Assembly: GCA_029310945.1 (NCBI GenBank)
Contig: JARJFC010000099.1
Coordinates: forward strand, 1-8,340
Direction: 5' to 3'
DNA length: 8,340 nucleotides
Source of the DNA: Leptospira sp. 96542
GTDB lineage: Bacteria; Spirochaetota; Leptospiria; Leptospirales; Leptospiraceae
A program made the position numbers and the translations under genes. This document shows positions 1-5,819 of this stretch, in pieces (position 1 is the stretch's first letter; the number at the start of each line of letters is the position of its first letter). The notes beneath the pieces are model-generated. The model did not search any database and was not told where the DNA came from. It saw only the letters and a list, made by a program, of their open reading frames with translations.

Positions 1-128
1 TGGCAGTCGAAATAGCAGAGCAGGGTGGCGCCCAGGTCCGTGCCGCGCTTGCGGTCATGCGCCAGCAGAGGGCCGATGCTGGCGTCGAGAAATTGTCCGA
101 GGCTGGTGGGGTCGTGGGTTTCGAACAC
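1..128 (-). pseudogene. 5'-truncated PucR/CdaR-family transcriptional regulator (C-terminal fragment, runs off left edge)
   Basis: Reading leftward from 128, the frame encodes about 42 residues including SIGPLLAHDRKRGTDL, followed by ATLLCYFD. This matches the segment just before the C-terminal helix-turn-helix of PucR/CdaR (sugar-diacid regulator) proteins, whose family pattern is roughly LGPLLxxDxxRGTxLxxTLxxYxx. The helix-turn-helix itself would lie beyond position 1. An in-frame TGA stands at 131-129, immediately upstream of the first codon (GTG), and I see no recognisable regulator sequence upstream in the three minus-strand frames of about 130-190. The N-terminal sensory and GGDEF-like parts normal for the family are therefore missing, so I call a fragment rather than an intact gene. 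Translation of a DNA-binding-domain-only protein from GTG 128 is possible, but I see no good Shine-Dalgarno for it. The family assignment is from memory of the motif. Confidence 0.6.
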
Positions 129-193
129 TCAATTCCGGGGGGACGTCGGATGCTCCATCGAAAGCTTGCCACTGCCCCGGCCCCCACCACACA

Positions 194-733
194 TTATGGT
201 GAGATGTAGTTACGGCTCATATAGAGTGCAGCACTACCGGGAACTTTACCAACCACAGTCCCATATGACCGCCCAGCTAGCGGGCCTGTAATGAATCGGT
301 AGAAGATCAACGTGGCGTATTCCTGAGAACTCGGGAATATGGGCTCGCCCCAGTCCTGATAGGACTGCGCCCTAAGCGAATTGCCGTCGTTGTCAATCGC
401 ATACCCCCACTCGAATTCACCACTGCCAGTGCCATCAATATAAGTCCCGGCACCGGAACACTCAAACGAACGAACACGATCTTCGGCAACCCCATTTAAC
501 AAGAAGCGCCTTCCACAGATCGAAACCGTTTTGCTATCGGTGGATTTCAATTGCGTAGTGACTTTCATTGGTTGGTCCACTCCGCTTGCCTTGACGAAGA
601 AAATCCTATGTTCTCGTTCCACCGTTTGCGCCGTGGCCATTGCATATCCATAAAAGCAAAGAAGGGCCACAGCAATTGATCGAAAAAATTCTCGCCCTCC
701 AAAATAATCTGGGCGTCCTTTGAGCGTAAACAT
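194..733 (-). CDS. Predicted exported protein of unknown function
   Basis: This encodes 179 residues of no family I recognise. The N-terminus looks like a Sec signal peptide: arginines at 14 and 18, a hydrophobic core at about 19-31 (SIAVALLCFYGYA), and an Ala-Thr-Ala motif giving a likely cleavage between Ala35 and Gln36. There is no convincing lipobox around Cys26. The mature part, about 144 residues, has two cysteines (73 and 92) that could form a disulfide in the periplasm, and is rich in Gly, Ser, Tyr and Phe. It has no further membrane segment, so a small periplasmic or secreted beta-rich protein is plausible (inference). The ATG at 733 is supported by AGGAGGA just upstream. Base composition is clearly lower in GC than the chemotaxis genes, which suggests separate ancestry. 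It lies alone between an inverted repeat and the regulator fragment, so context gives no function. Confidence 0.72.
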   Translation of the reverse strand: MFTLKGRPDYFGGREFFRSIAVALLCFYGYAMATAQTVEREHRIFFVKASGVDQPMKVTTQLKSTDSKTVSICGRRFLLNGVAEDRVRSFECSGAGTYIDGTGSGEFEWGYAIDNDGNSLRAQSYQDWGEPIFPSSQEYATLIFYRFITGPLAGRSYGTVVGKVPGSAALYMSRNYISP

Positions 734-736
734 TAG

Positions 737-743
737 TCCTCCT
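737..743 (-). promoter_or_regulatory. Ribosome binding site of the exported-protein gene
   Basis: On the minus strand the sequence reads AGGAGGACTAATG. This near-perfect anti-16S match lies 3-4 bases before the ATG at 733. The spacing is slightly short, but the match is strong and decides the start codon. Confidence 0.75.
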
Positions 744-867
744 GTTGATCTAGCGGTTACTTTCTTTCTTCCGCAGCATGTCCCTTCCGGACGAGAGATT
801 TTCTAGACCCCAAATTTTATTGAATGCTGCCGAGATGATTTTTTCGGCACCCGTGGCTTGTTTCAAT

Positions 868-888
868 ATGCTTCCTTCTATGAAGCAT
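868..888. repeat. Perfect 7-bp inverted repeat between the two small genes
   Basis: ATGCTTC (868-874) and GAAGCAT (882-888) are exact inverted copies separated by 7 bases. Neither strand has a T-run after it, so it does not look like an intrinsic terminator. It lies about 135-155 bp upstream of the exported-protein start, next to a TTGAAA (866-861, minus strand) that could serve as a -35 element. It could be a regulator-binding site or an RNA hairpin; the role is unknown. The remainder of 734-927 is gene-free and AT-richer, with no other structure I can support. Confidence 0.4.
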
Positions 889-927
889 CGCTATAGGTAA
901 ACCATCCAATCTTCATTCCATCGTCAG

Positions 928-1209
928 TTATGGAACTACGGCTACGCCAATGCGCTCGCCGCTGATTACCGCATGCATGCCGAACCCCCAGAGCGTCGTT
1001 TCGTCCCCCTCGCGGCGCTTCTCAAAGTCCCACATGGGGAACCCTGAGCGGAACTTGACGAATGCAGAGCGGCGGCCCAATTCGGCGTAAAGGAAAGTGC
1101 GGGTGAGTTCCAGTGTGAACGAGCGAAAAGAAAAGGTCATGAGTCTCAGCGGGTGTTGTTGAATGAACTGCGCAACAAATTGCGCGGGCGCATCTTGCTG
1201 AAAAAACAA
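928..1209 (-). CDS. Small hypothetical protein, possibly 5'-truncated
   Basis: This frame gives 93 residues from a TTG at 1209 to a TAA at 928. I do not recognise a family. The product is basic and aromatic-rich (for example FSFRSFTLELTRTFLYAELG), with no obvious signal peptide or membrane helix. The frame stays open upstream of the TTG to a TGA at 1272-1270 with no ATG or GTG in between. The only ATG near the front is internal, at 1140, without a clear Shine-Dalgarno, and upstream of the TTG there is only a weak AAGGG at very short spacing. It could be a genuine small gene with a TTG start, or the remnant of a longer gene that lost its beginning. Codon choice looks coding-like by eye, but I have not measured it. 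Confidence 0.35.
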   Translation of the reverse strand: MFFQQDAPAQFVAQFIQQHPLRLMTFSFRSFTLELTRTFLYAELGRRSAFVKFRSGFPMWDFEKRREGDETTLWGFGMHAVISGERIGVAVVP

Positions 1210-1367
1210 AGCCCTTACAAACCGGAAATCGAGACTATCTCGGAAACGTGAGCATTGAAGCCTTGGGTATCAGAGGGAAGCCGTAGGGGCCATGGAGGCA
1301 GGTAAACACGCGCTATGATGCTCGCTCTCTCGTGACACTTCCCTGTATCACTTGATGCGGTGACTCA

Positions 1368-1396
1368 CCCCTAAGTCATTGATTTTTAGGGGTTTT
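1368..1396 (+). terminator. Hairpin plus T-tract, oriented as a plus-strand intrinsic terminator
   Basis: CCCCTAA (1368-1374) pairs perfectly with TTAGGGG (1386-1392) across an 11-base loop, and TTTT follows at 1393-1396. Read on the plus strand this is a rho-independent terminator; on the minus strand the hairpin is followed by TGAG and has no U-tract. No plus-strand gene is apparent upstream, so it either ends an unannotated transcript or blocks antisense reading into the che operon. The first arm overlaps an alternative 5-bp pairing, TGACT (1361-1365) with AGTCA (1374-1378). The rest of the gene-free stretch from 1210 holds a TATGAT (1314-1319) that could be a -10 element, without a good -35. 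Confidence 0.5.
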
Positions 1397-1407
1397 CAAG
1401 GACGGCG

Positions 1408-1426
1408 GACGGAGTCGAGGTCCGTC
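1408..1426 (-). other. Weak hairpin just past the end of the che operon
   Basis: GACGGA (1408-1413) and TCCGTC (1421-1426) form a perfect 6-bp stem with a 7-base loop, beginning 4 bases past the TAG of the REC-EAL gene. No U-tract follows on the minus strand, so it is at best a weak or Rho-assisted terminator, or a 3'-end stabiliser. It is the only stem of note directly behind the operon. Confidence 0.3.
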
Positions 1427-1429
1427 ACC

Positions 1430-2758
1430 CTACACCCGCGATGCGTCAGACCTCTTGCGCACTGAACCATCGCCTTGCGCCAAGGCCCGCAGCCGGGCCC
1501 TATCGCTGCGTATCCAGGACCAAAGGTTTTGCGGCGGCATGGGCTTGGCGATCAGGTAGCCCTGCGCCACCTGGCAGCCGAGCTTGCGCAGCAGCCGCCA
1601 GTCCGCCACCGTCTCCACCCCTTCGGCCACGGTCGTCACGCCCAGGCGTTGCCCCATGTCCAGGGCACTGCTGAGGATGGCGTAACGATTGCTGCGCGTA
1701 CTCGCGCCATTCACAAAAACGCGGTCGATCTTGAGTTCGGTGAAGGGGCTGCGCGACAGCGTCTGGATCGACGAATAGCCAATCCCGAAATCATCGATCG
1801 ACAGGCCGAAACCCTTCAGGCCCAGGCGAGCCAGGTGGACCAGGGCCTGCTTGTTCAGGATCGCGGTCTCGGTCACCTCCCAGATGACGGCATGGCAGGG
1901 CACGGCATGCGCGCTGACCGTCGCCGTCAACTGGTCCACGAAACTCCGGTCGGCCAGGTCATCGGCCGACAGATTGACGGACACCGTCAAGGTCGGCATG
2001 GCACGGTGCCATTGGGCCAGCAGACGCAAGGCCTGCTCGACGATCGCCAGGGTGAAGCGCGCCATCAAGGGACTGCCCTCCAGGCTGGGGATGAAGGCGG
2101 CGGGGCCCAGCAGCCCACGCGTGGGGTGCTGCCAACGCGCCAGCATCTCGACCCCCTTGAGCAGGCCGGTACCCATTTCCACCTTGGGCTGGACGTAGGG
2201 TATGAACTGCTGCGCGGCCAGGGCCTGTTCAATCTCCTGGATGTCCTGGGACGCGAAGGACTGCTGCGCCTGGATGGCTTCGCTGGCGCGCGCACGCCCA
2301 AGCAGGCGCCGCAGATCATGCAAGGTGATGGGCTTGGGCAGGGTCCCCAGCAACTGCAGGCGGACATCCTCCACGACCAGGCTTTCCACCGTCTCCAGCA
2401 GGCGGGGATCGCGCGCGCTGGTGACCACCAGATTGTCGATGCACTGCCGTTCGGTGACCTTGGCGATGAGCTCGATGCCATCCATGCCCGGCATGTCGAC
2501 GTCGGTGATCAACAGGTAGATGCGCGCACCACCCAGGGCATCCATGGCCTGCAGAGCTTCGCGGCCATCGGAGGCCTCGATGATCTGGCCGAAGGCGAAC
2601 TGCCGCAGCATCGCCACCAGGTGCGCGCGCTGGGCCAGACTGTCCTCGACCACGAGGGCGATGAAGGCGCTGAATTCAGCCATCAACTCGCCGCGATGCC
2701 CGGGCACACGATCGACGCGCCCCGGGAGGGACGTGTCTGGCGCGAGCTCCCCACTCAT
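1430..2758 (-). CDS. Response regulator with EAL domain (REC-EAL c-di-GMP phosphodiesterase)
   Basis: A receiver domain occupies about residues 32-150: acidic pair Glu38/Asp39, phospho-acceptor Asp86 in [13 protein letters not shown], Thr113 or Ser114, and Lys142 in LPKP. It is followed by a short linker and an EAL domain (about 176-420). EAL proteins hydrolyse cyclic di-GMP to pGpG in the cytoplasm. The metal and catalytic positions look intact: Glu204 (signature reads EML instead of EAL), Asn in SVNLSA, Glu in WEVTET, the Asp pair and loop in DDFGIGYSS, Lys in LKIDR, Glu in AEGVET and Gln in AQGY. I expect an active enzyme of the RocR type, a REC-EAL protein without an output helix-turn-helix. 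The ATG shares ATGA with the cheB stop, implying translational coupling and probable phosphorylation by the same CheA. An internal ATG at 2683 (residue 26) is an alternative start that would place the receiver nearer the N-terminus. Confidence 0.9.
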   Translation of the reverse strand: MSGELAPDTSLPGRVDRVPGHRGELMAEFSAFIALVVEDSLAQRAHLVAMLRQFAFGQIIEASDGREALQAMDALGGARIYLLITDVDMPGMDGIELIAKVTERQCIDNLVVTSARDPRLLETVESLVVEDVRLQLLGTLPKPITLHDLRRLLGRARASEAIQAQQSFASQDIQEIEQALAAQQFIPYVQPKVEMGTGLLKGVEMLARWQHPTRGLLGPAAFIPSLEGSPLMARFTLAIVEQALRLLAQWHRAMPTLTVSVNLSADDLADRSFVDQLTATVSAHAVPCHAVIWEVTETAILNKQALVHLARLGLKGFGLSIDDFGIGYSSIQTLSRSPFTELKIDRVFVNGASTRSNRYAILSSALDMGQRLGVTTVAEGVETVADWRLLRKLGCQVAQGYLIAKPMPPQNLWSWIRSDRARLRALAQGDGSVRKRSDASRV

Positions 2759-3834
2759 CGTCCCGCCTGCTGGAGGATTTCCCGAGGAATCGCCTGCAAG
2801 GGGATGCTCTTCTCGACCGCGCCACGCTTCACGGCTTCCTTCGGCATGCCATAGACCACGCAGGTGGCTTCGTCCTGCGCCACCGTGCGCGCGCCGGCGT
2901 TGCGCATCTCCAGAAGGCCAGCGGCGCCATCATCGCCCATGCCGGTCATGATCACCCCCAGGGCATTGGCCCCCGCGCACTTGGCGACCGAACGGAACAA
3001 AACGTCGACGGACGGACGATGCCGATTGACCAGGGGGCCATCGACCACCTCGACGAAATACTGGGCGCCCGCGCGGCGCAGCAGCATGTGCTTGCCACCA
3101 GGCGCGATCAAGGCGCGCCCAGGCACGACCCGATCGTTGTTGGCCGCCTCGCGCACCTCGATCTGGCACAGACCGTTGAGTCGCGCCGCGAAGGCAGCGG
3201 TGAATTTCTCGGGCATGTGCTGCACGATGACGATGCCGGGACTCACCCTCGGCAATTGGACCAGCACTTCCTCCAAGGCCTGCGTGCCCCCGGTGGACGT
3301 TCCGATGGCGATCACCTGCTCGGTGGTCTGGGTCAGGGCGCGGGATTCGGTGGCGGGCGGCAGGATGACATCCGCCGTGTTCTTGTCGCGCGGGGCAAGG
3401 GGCACGGCGGTCCCATGCCGAGCCAGGCGCGACACATTGGCGCTCGCCGCGTCCTTGATCACGGAGATCAGTTCGCGGGCGCTGGCATTGAGAAAATTCT
3501 TGAGGTCGAGCCTGGGCTTGGCGATGGTGGCGACCGCTCCCGCCGACAGCGCCTCGATCGTGGTCTTGGCGCCCTTCTCCGTCAAGGTCGAACAGATCAC
3601 CACCGGCGTTGGACGTTCGGCCATGATCTTGCGCAGAAAGGTCAGCCCGTCCATGCGGGGCATCTCCACGTCCAGGACGATCACGTCGGGCCAACTGGCC
3701 TTCATGCGCTCCATCGCCAGGATCGGATCGGACGCCGCGTTCATGACTTCGAGCGCAGGGTCGCTGCGCAGCACGGCCGACAGAACCTGCCGCACGACGG
3801 CAGAATCATCGACGATCAGGACCTTGGTGCTCAT
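2755..3834 (-). CDS. cheB: CheB: chemoreceptor protein-glutamate methylesterase / glutamine deamidase
   Basis: CheB removes methyl groups from receptor glutamates, providing negative feedback in chemotactic adaptation, and is activated by phosphorylation from CheA. The 359 residues show an N-terminal receiver domain (Asp9/Asp10, phospho-acceptor Asp55 in [11 protein letters not shown], Ser82/Thr83, Lys106 in AKPR). A linker of about 60 residues follows, then the methylesterase domain from about 172. The catalytic triad is visible: Ser180 in IGTSTGGTQ, His207 in VQHMPEKF and Asp303 in [10 protein letters not shown]. Length and layout are normal for the family. The start overlaps the cheD stop (ATGA), and the stop overlaps the start of the REC-EAL gene, so cheD, cheB and REC-EAL are translationally linked. 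I see no CheB-specific C-terminal extension. Confidence 0.96.
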   Translation of the reverse strand: MSTKVLIVDDSAVVRQVLSAVLRSDPALEVMNAASDPILAMERMKASWPDVIVLDVEMPRMDGLTFLRKIMAERPTPVVICSTLTEKGAKTTIEALSAGAVATIAKPRLDLKNFLNASARELISVIKDAASANVSRLARHGTAVPLAPRDKNTADVILPPATESRALTQTTEQVIAIGTSTGGTQALEEVLVQLPRVSPGIVIVQHMPEKFTAAFAARLNGLCQIEVREAANNDRVVPGRALIAPGGKHMLLRRAGAQYFVEVVDGPLVNRHRPSVDVLFRSVAKCAGANALGVIMTGMGDDGAAGLLEMRNAGARTVAQDEATCVVYGMPKEAVKRGAVEKSIPLQAIPREILQQAGR

Positions 3835-4388
3835 GAGGCGGTCTTCACGAAAAGACCTTCCTGATCGGGGGAAGCAGCGCCCTCGATGGCCCTGCGTGTC
3901 ATGGCCACGGCCGGATCATCAAGACCCACGTGACGCATCCACACATCGCCCGTCCCGACGTCGAACATGATCTTGCGATAGCCGGTGCCAAACAGGCTCT
4001 GGCTGACGATGGAGATGTCGCGGGACACCAGCATGGTCCGGGCCGCGTTGCCATTGTTGCGGCCAATGTCCTTCAGCTTGATGGAACCATCTGCCGCGAA
4101 CATCGCGCCGCCGCCGAAGATCTTCGCCTCGCACTCCTTCGGATGCACTCCCATCGCCCGCAGCTTGGCCAGCATCAGCTCCAGCGAATCCTCGCCGTAA
4201 CGGCCATTCAGGCGTTTCTCACCGGAACGACCGCTGAGCAAAAAATGCGACATCGCACCCACGCGCGTGCGCGGATGCCAGAGCGTGATGGAAACGCAGG
4301 AACCCAGCAAGGTCCGAACATGGCTGTGCGCATCGCCGACGTAGAAATCCCCGGGCATGAGAAACACATTGTGCGTGGGCGAACTCAT
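3831..4388 (-). CDS. cheD: CheD: chemoreceptor glutamine deamidase
   Basis: CheD converts specific receptor glutamines to glutamates, creating methylation sites and tuning receptor activity. The 185-residue product has the family core: nucleophile Cys31 in TLLGSCVSI, His48 in GAMSHFLL exactly 17 residues later (the spacing I recall for Thermotoga CheD), and a nearby Thr26 as likely third member of the active site. A conserved KIFGGGAMF follows near residues 89-97. It starts 7 bp after the cheR stop without a strong Shine-Dalgarno, so translation is probably coupled to cheR. It ends by overlapping the cheB start. No CheC partner is visible in this window, so a CheC-CheD feedback loop of the Bacillus kind cannot be shown here. 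Confidence 0.95.
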   Translation of the reverse strand: MSSPTHNVFLMPGDFYVGDAHSHVRTLLGSCVSITLWHPRTRVGAMSHFLLSGRSGEKRLNGRYGEDSLELMLAKLRAMGVHPKECEAKIFGGGAMFAADGSIKLKDIGRNNGNAARTMLVSRDISIVSQSLFGTGYRKIMFDVGTGDVWMRHVGLDDPAVAMTRRAIEGAASPDQEGLFVKTAS

Positions 4389-4395
4389 GACGGAC

Positions 4396-5196
4396 TCAGG
4401 GTTTCATGTAGATGGACGGCGCCACGGATCGCACCGTGCCGTTGATGTCGTTCAGGGTCTCGGAATGTCCCACCAGGAGATGCCCACCGGGGCGCAACTG
4501 CCCCAGCAGACGCTGCACCACCTGGCGCTTGGTCTCGGGATTGAAATAAATCAGGACATTGCGCAGGAAGATGATGTCAAACGGTCCCAGGGACGGCAAG
4601 GGCTTGTTCAGATTGACTTGGGAAAATTGCACGCGGTCACGCAGCGCACGCTGCACCAGCAGGGTTCCGGTCTCGACGCCGGTCCCGCGCAAGCAGTATT
4701 TCTTCAGGTAAGCCGGCGGAACATGGCTCGCACGTTCCTGTTGGTAATGCCCGATGCGTGCGTGACGCAGCACGCGGCTGCTGAGGTCCGTGCCCAGCAC
4801 CGACCAGGGCAAGTCGCCCTGCTTGTCGGCCAGGACCATGGCGATGCTGTATGGCTCCTCACCAGTCGAACTGGCGGCGCTCCAGACCCGCAGCCCACGT
4901 CCCTCCCGCGTGGCCTCCTGGGCCAGTTGCCCCAGGAGATCGAAATGGCGGGGCTCACGGAAAAAGTAGGTCTCGTTCGTGGTCAGCAGGTCAACCGCGA
5001 TCTGCACTTCACCCGGATCGGACCTGCCCAGCAGCAGCCTCAGGTACTCGGAATAGCTGTCGAGCCGGAAATGCGCGAGACGCTTGGCCAAACGTCCACT
5101 GACCAGGGCCTTCTTGGTGTCGGCCAGCGTGATGCCGGCCTCGTCAAAAATGAAGCTCTGGAACTTCGTGAACTCGTGATCCGTGATTTCCGCCAT
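4396..5196 (-). CDS. cheR: CheR: chemoreceptor glutamate O-methyltransferase
   Basis: CheR methylates receptor glutamates using S-adenosylmethionine, opposing CheB. The N-terminal helical domain (about 1-70) leads into LLTTNETYFFRE and the SAM-binding motif VWSAASSTGEEPYSIAM (about 104-120), then GTDLSS and the catalytic-domain core IIFLRNVLIYFNPETK. The beta-subdomain loop contains RGTG (about 170-173) and, aligned by eye, has the same length as Salmonella CheR, which binds receptor C-terminal pentapeptides. I chose the ATG at 5196 (266 residues) because GGGAG lies 5 bases before it. A GTG two codons upstream (5202) would overlap that Shine-Dalgarno. cheW ends 36 bp upstream and cheD begins 7 bp downstream. 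Confidence 0.95.
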   Translation of the reverse strand: MAEITDHEFTKFQSFIFDEAGITLADTKKALVSGRLAKRLAHFRLDSYSEYLRLLLGRSDPGEVQIAVDLLTTNETYFFREPRHFDLLGQLAQEATREGRGLRVWSAASSTGEEPYSIAMVLADKQGDLPWSVLGTDLSSRVLRHARIGHYQQERASHVPPAYLKKYCLRGTGVETGTLLVQRALRDRVQFSQVNLNKPLPSLGPFDIIFLRNVLIYFNPETKRQVVQRLLGQLRPGGHLLVGHSETLNDINGTVRSVAPSIYMKP

Positions 5197-5201
5197 CGAC
5201 A

Positions 5202-5206
5202 CTCCC
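5202..5206 (-). promoter_or_regulatory. Ribosome binding site deciding the cheR start
   Basis: The minus strand reads GGGAGTGTCGATG. GGGAG is 5 bases from the ATG at 5196 but overlaps the GTG at 5202-5200, so the ATG is the better start. Confidence 0.55.
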
Positions 5207-5232
5207 GCTCGCTGACCCAGGCAGCAGCTCCA

Positions 5233-5793
5233 TCAGGCGCGCGGCTCCTCCGGCGCGGCCAATTGGGCCACGCCTTGAAGCTGCCCGAGGTCATCCACCA
5301 GAAGCACGCGATGGATGTTGAGCAAGACCACGAACTTGCCATTGACCTTGCCCATGCCGGCAATGAACTCGGACGCGATCTTCATCCCGAACGTCGGCGC
5401 CGGTTCGATGTCGGCCCCGGCGATCTCCTGGACCGCATTGACGGCATCGACGATCACGCCGATGACCTGGTGCTCGCCCTGACCCTCGGTCTCGACGATC
5501 ACGATGCAGGTCCGCTTGGTCACTTCGCTGGACGTGCGACCAAAGCGGGCCGAGAGGTCCATGACCGGAACCACGGCGCCGCGCAGGTTGATCACGCCCC
5601 GGATCGCGCCGGGTGCCATGGGCACGGTGGTCAAACCGCCGTACTCGATGATTTCCTTGATGGAAAGGATGCCGATCGCGTAGATCTCGCCACCGAGCAT
5701 GAAGGTCAGGTACTGCGTGGGCTCCTGCTCGTGCCTGGGGATCGCCACCGCGTTGGGATTCGACGCGCCGGCGCTTGGAACTAGTGCTGTCAT
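5233..5793 (-). CDS. cheW: CheW: chemotaxis coupling protein
   Basis: CheW bridges chemoreceptors and the CheA P5 domain in the signalling array at the cytoplasmic face of the membrane. The 186 residues comprise a variable 25-residue N-terminal extension, then a single CheW fold (about 26-170). Characteristic segments are QYLTFMLGGEIYAI, the hydrophobic core IKEIIEYGGLTTVPMAPGAI, the highly conserved RGVINLRGAVVPVMDLSARF, and VIGVIVDAVNAVQEI. A poorly conserved tail ends at Ala186. Translation starts at an ATG preceded by GGGGAG with a 7-base spacer. The gene sits 26 bp after the chemoreceptor stop, the usual receptor-CheW pairing. Nothing suggests loss of function. Confidence 0.95.
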   Translation of the reverse strand: MTALVPSAGASNPNAVAIPRHEQEPTQYLTFMLGGEIYAIGILSIKEIIEYGGLTTVPMAPGAIRGVINLRGAVVPVMDLSARFGRTSSEVTKRTCIVIVETEGQGEHQVIGVIVDAVNAVQEIAGADIEPAPTFGMKIASEFIAGMGKVNGKFVVLLNIHRVLLVDDLGQLQGVAQLAAPEEPRA

Positions 5794-5800
5794 AGGTGTA

Positions 5801-5806
5801 CTCCCC
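5801..5806 (-). promoter_or_regulatory. Ribosome binding site of cheW
   Basis: GGGGAG on the minus strand lies 7 bases before the ATG at 5793, within the 26-bp gap after the chemoreceptor gene. No promoter is apparent in so short a gap. Confidence 0.6.
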
Positions 5807-5819
5807 TCTGCACCGGTTT

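Noticed and set aside
25..291. An 88-codon plus-strand open frame at the left edge.
   Set aside because: It spans the regulator fragment, the junction and the 3' end of the exported-protein gene in antisense, with no motif and an unremarkable start region.
828..849. TGCCGA/TCGGCA inverted repeat as a terminator.
   Set aside because: The stem is only 6 bp with a 10-base loop and no T-tract follows on either strand.
838..866. TTGAAA-17 bp-AAAAAT as a sigma-70 promoter for the exported-protein gene.
   Set aside because: The -10 hexamer is poor and the distance to the start codon is over 100 bases; mentioned only beside the inverted repeat.
1315..1335. A six-codon plus-strand frame (MMLALS) as a leader peptide.
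   Set aside because: The GGAGG upstream is too far (about 16 bases) and the frame is too short to distinguish from chance.
1475..3970. Long plus-strand open frames opposite the REC-EAL and cheB genes.
   Set aside because: These are shadows of the minus-strand genes; the translated products are Arg/Ala/Ser- or Gln/Gly-rich with no motif.
5197..5202. GTG at 5202 as the cheR start.
   Set aside because: The only good Shine-Dalgarno overlaps this GTG and is correctly spaced for the ATG at 5196.
4357..5784. A 475-codon plus-strand open frame across cheR and cheW.
   Set aside because: It is antisense to two unmistakable genes, has no domain or convincing ribosome binding site, and is rich in His, Gln and Asp as expected from reversed GC-rich codons.
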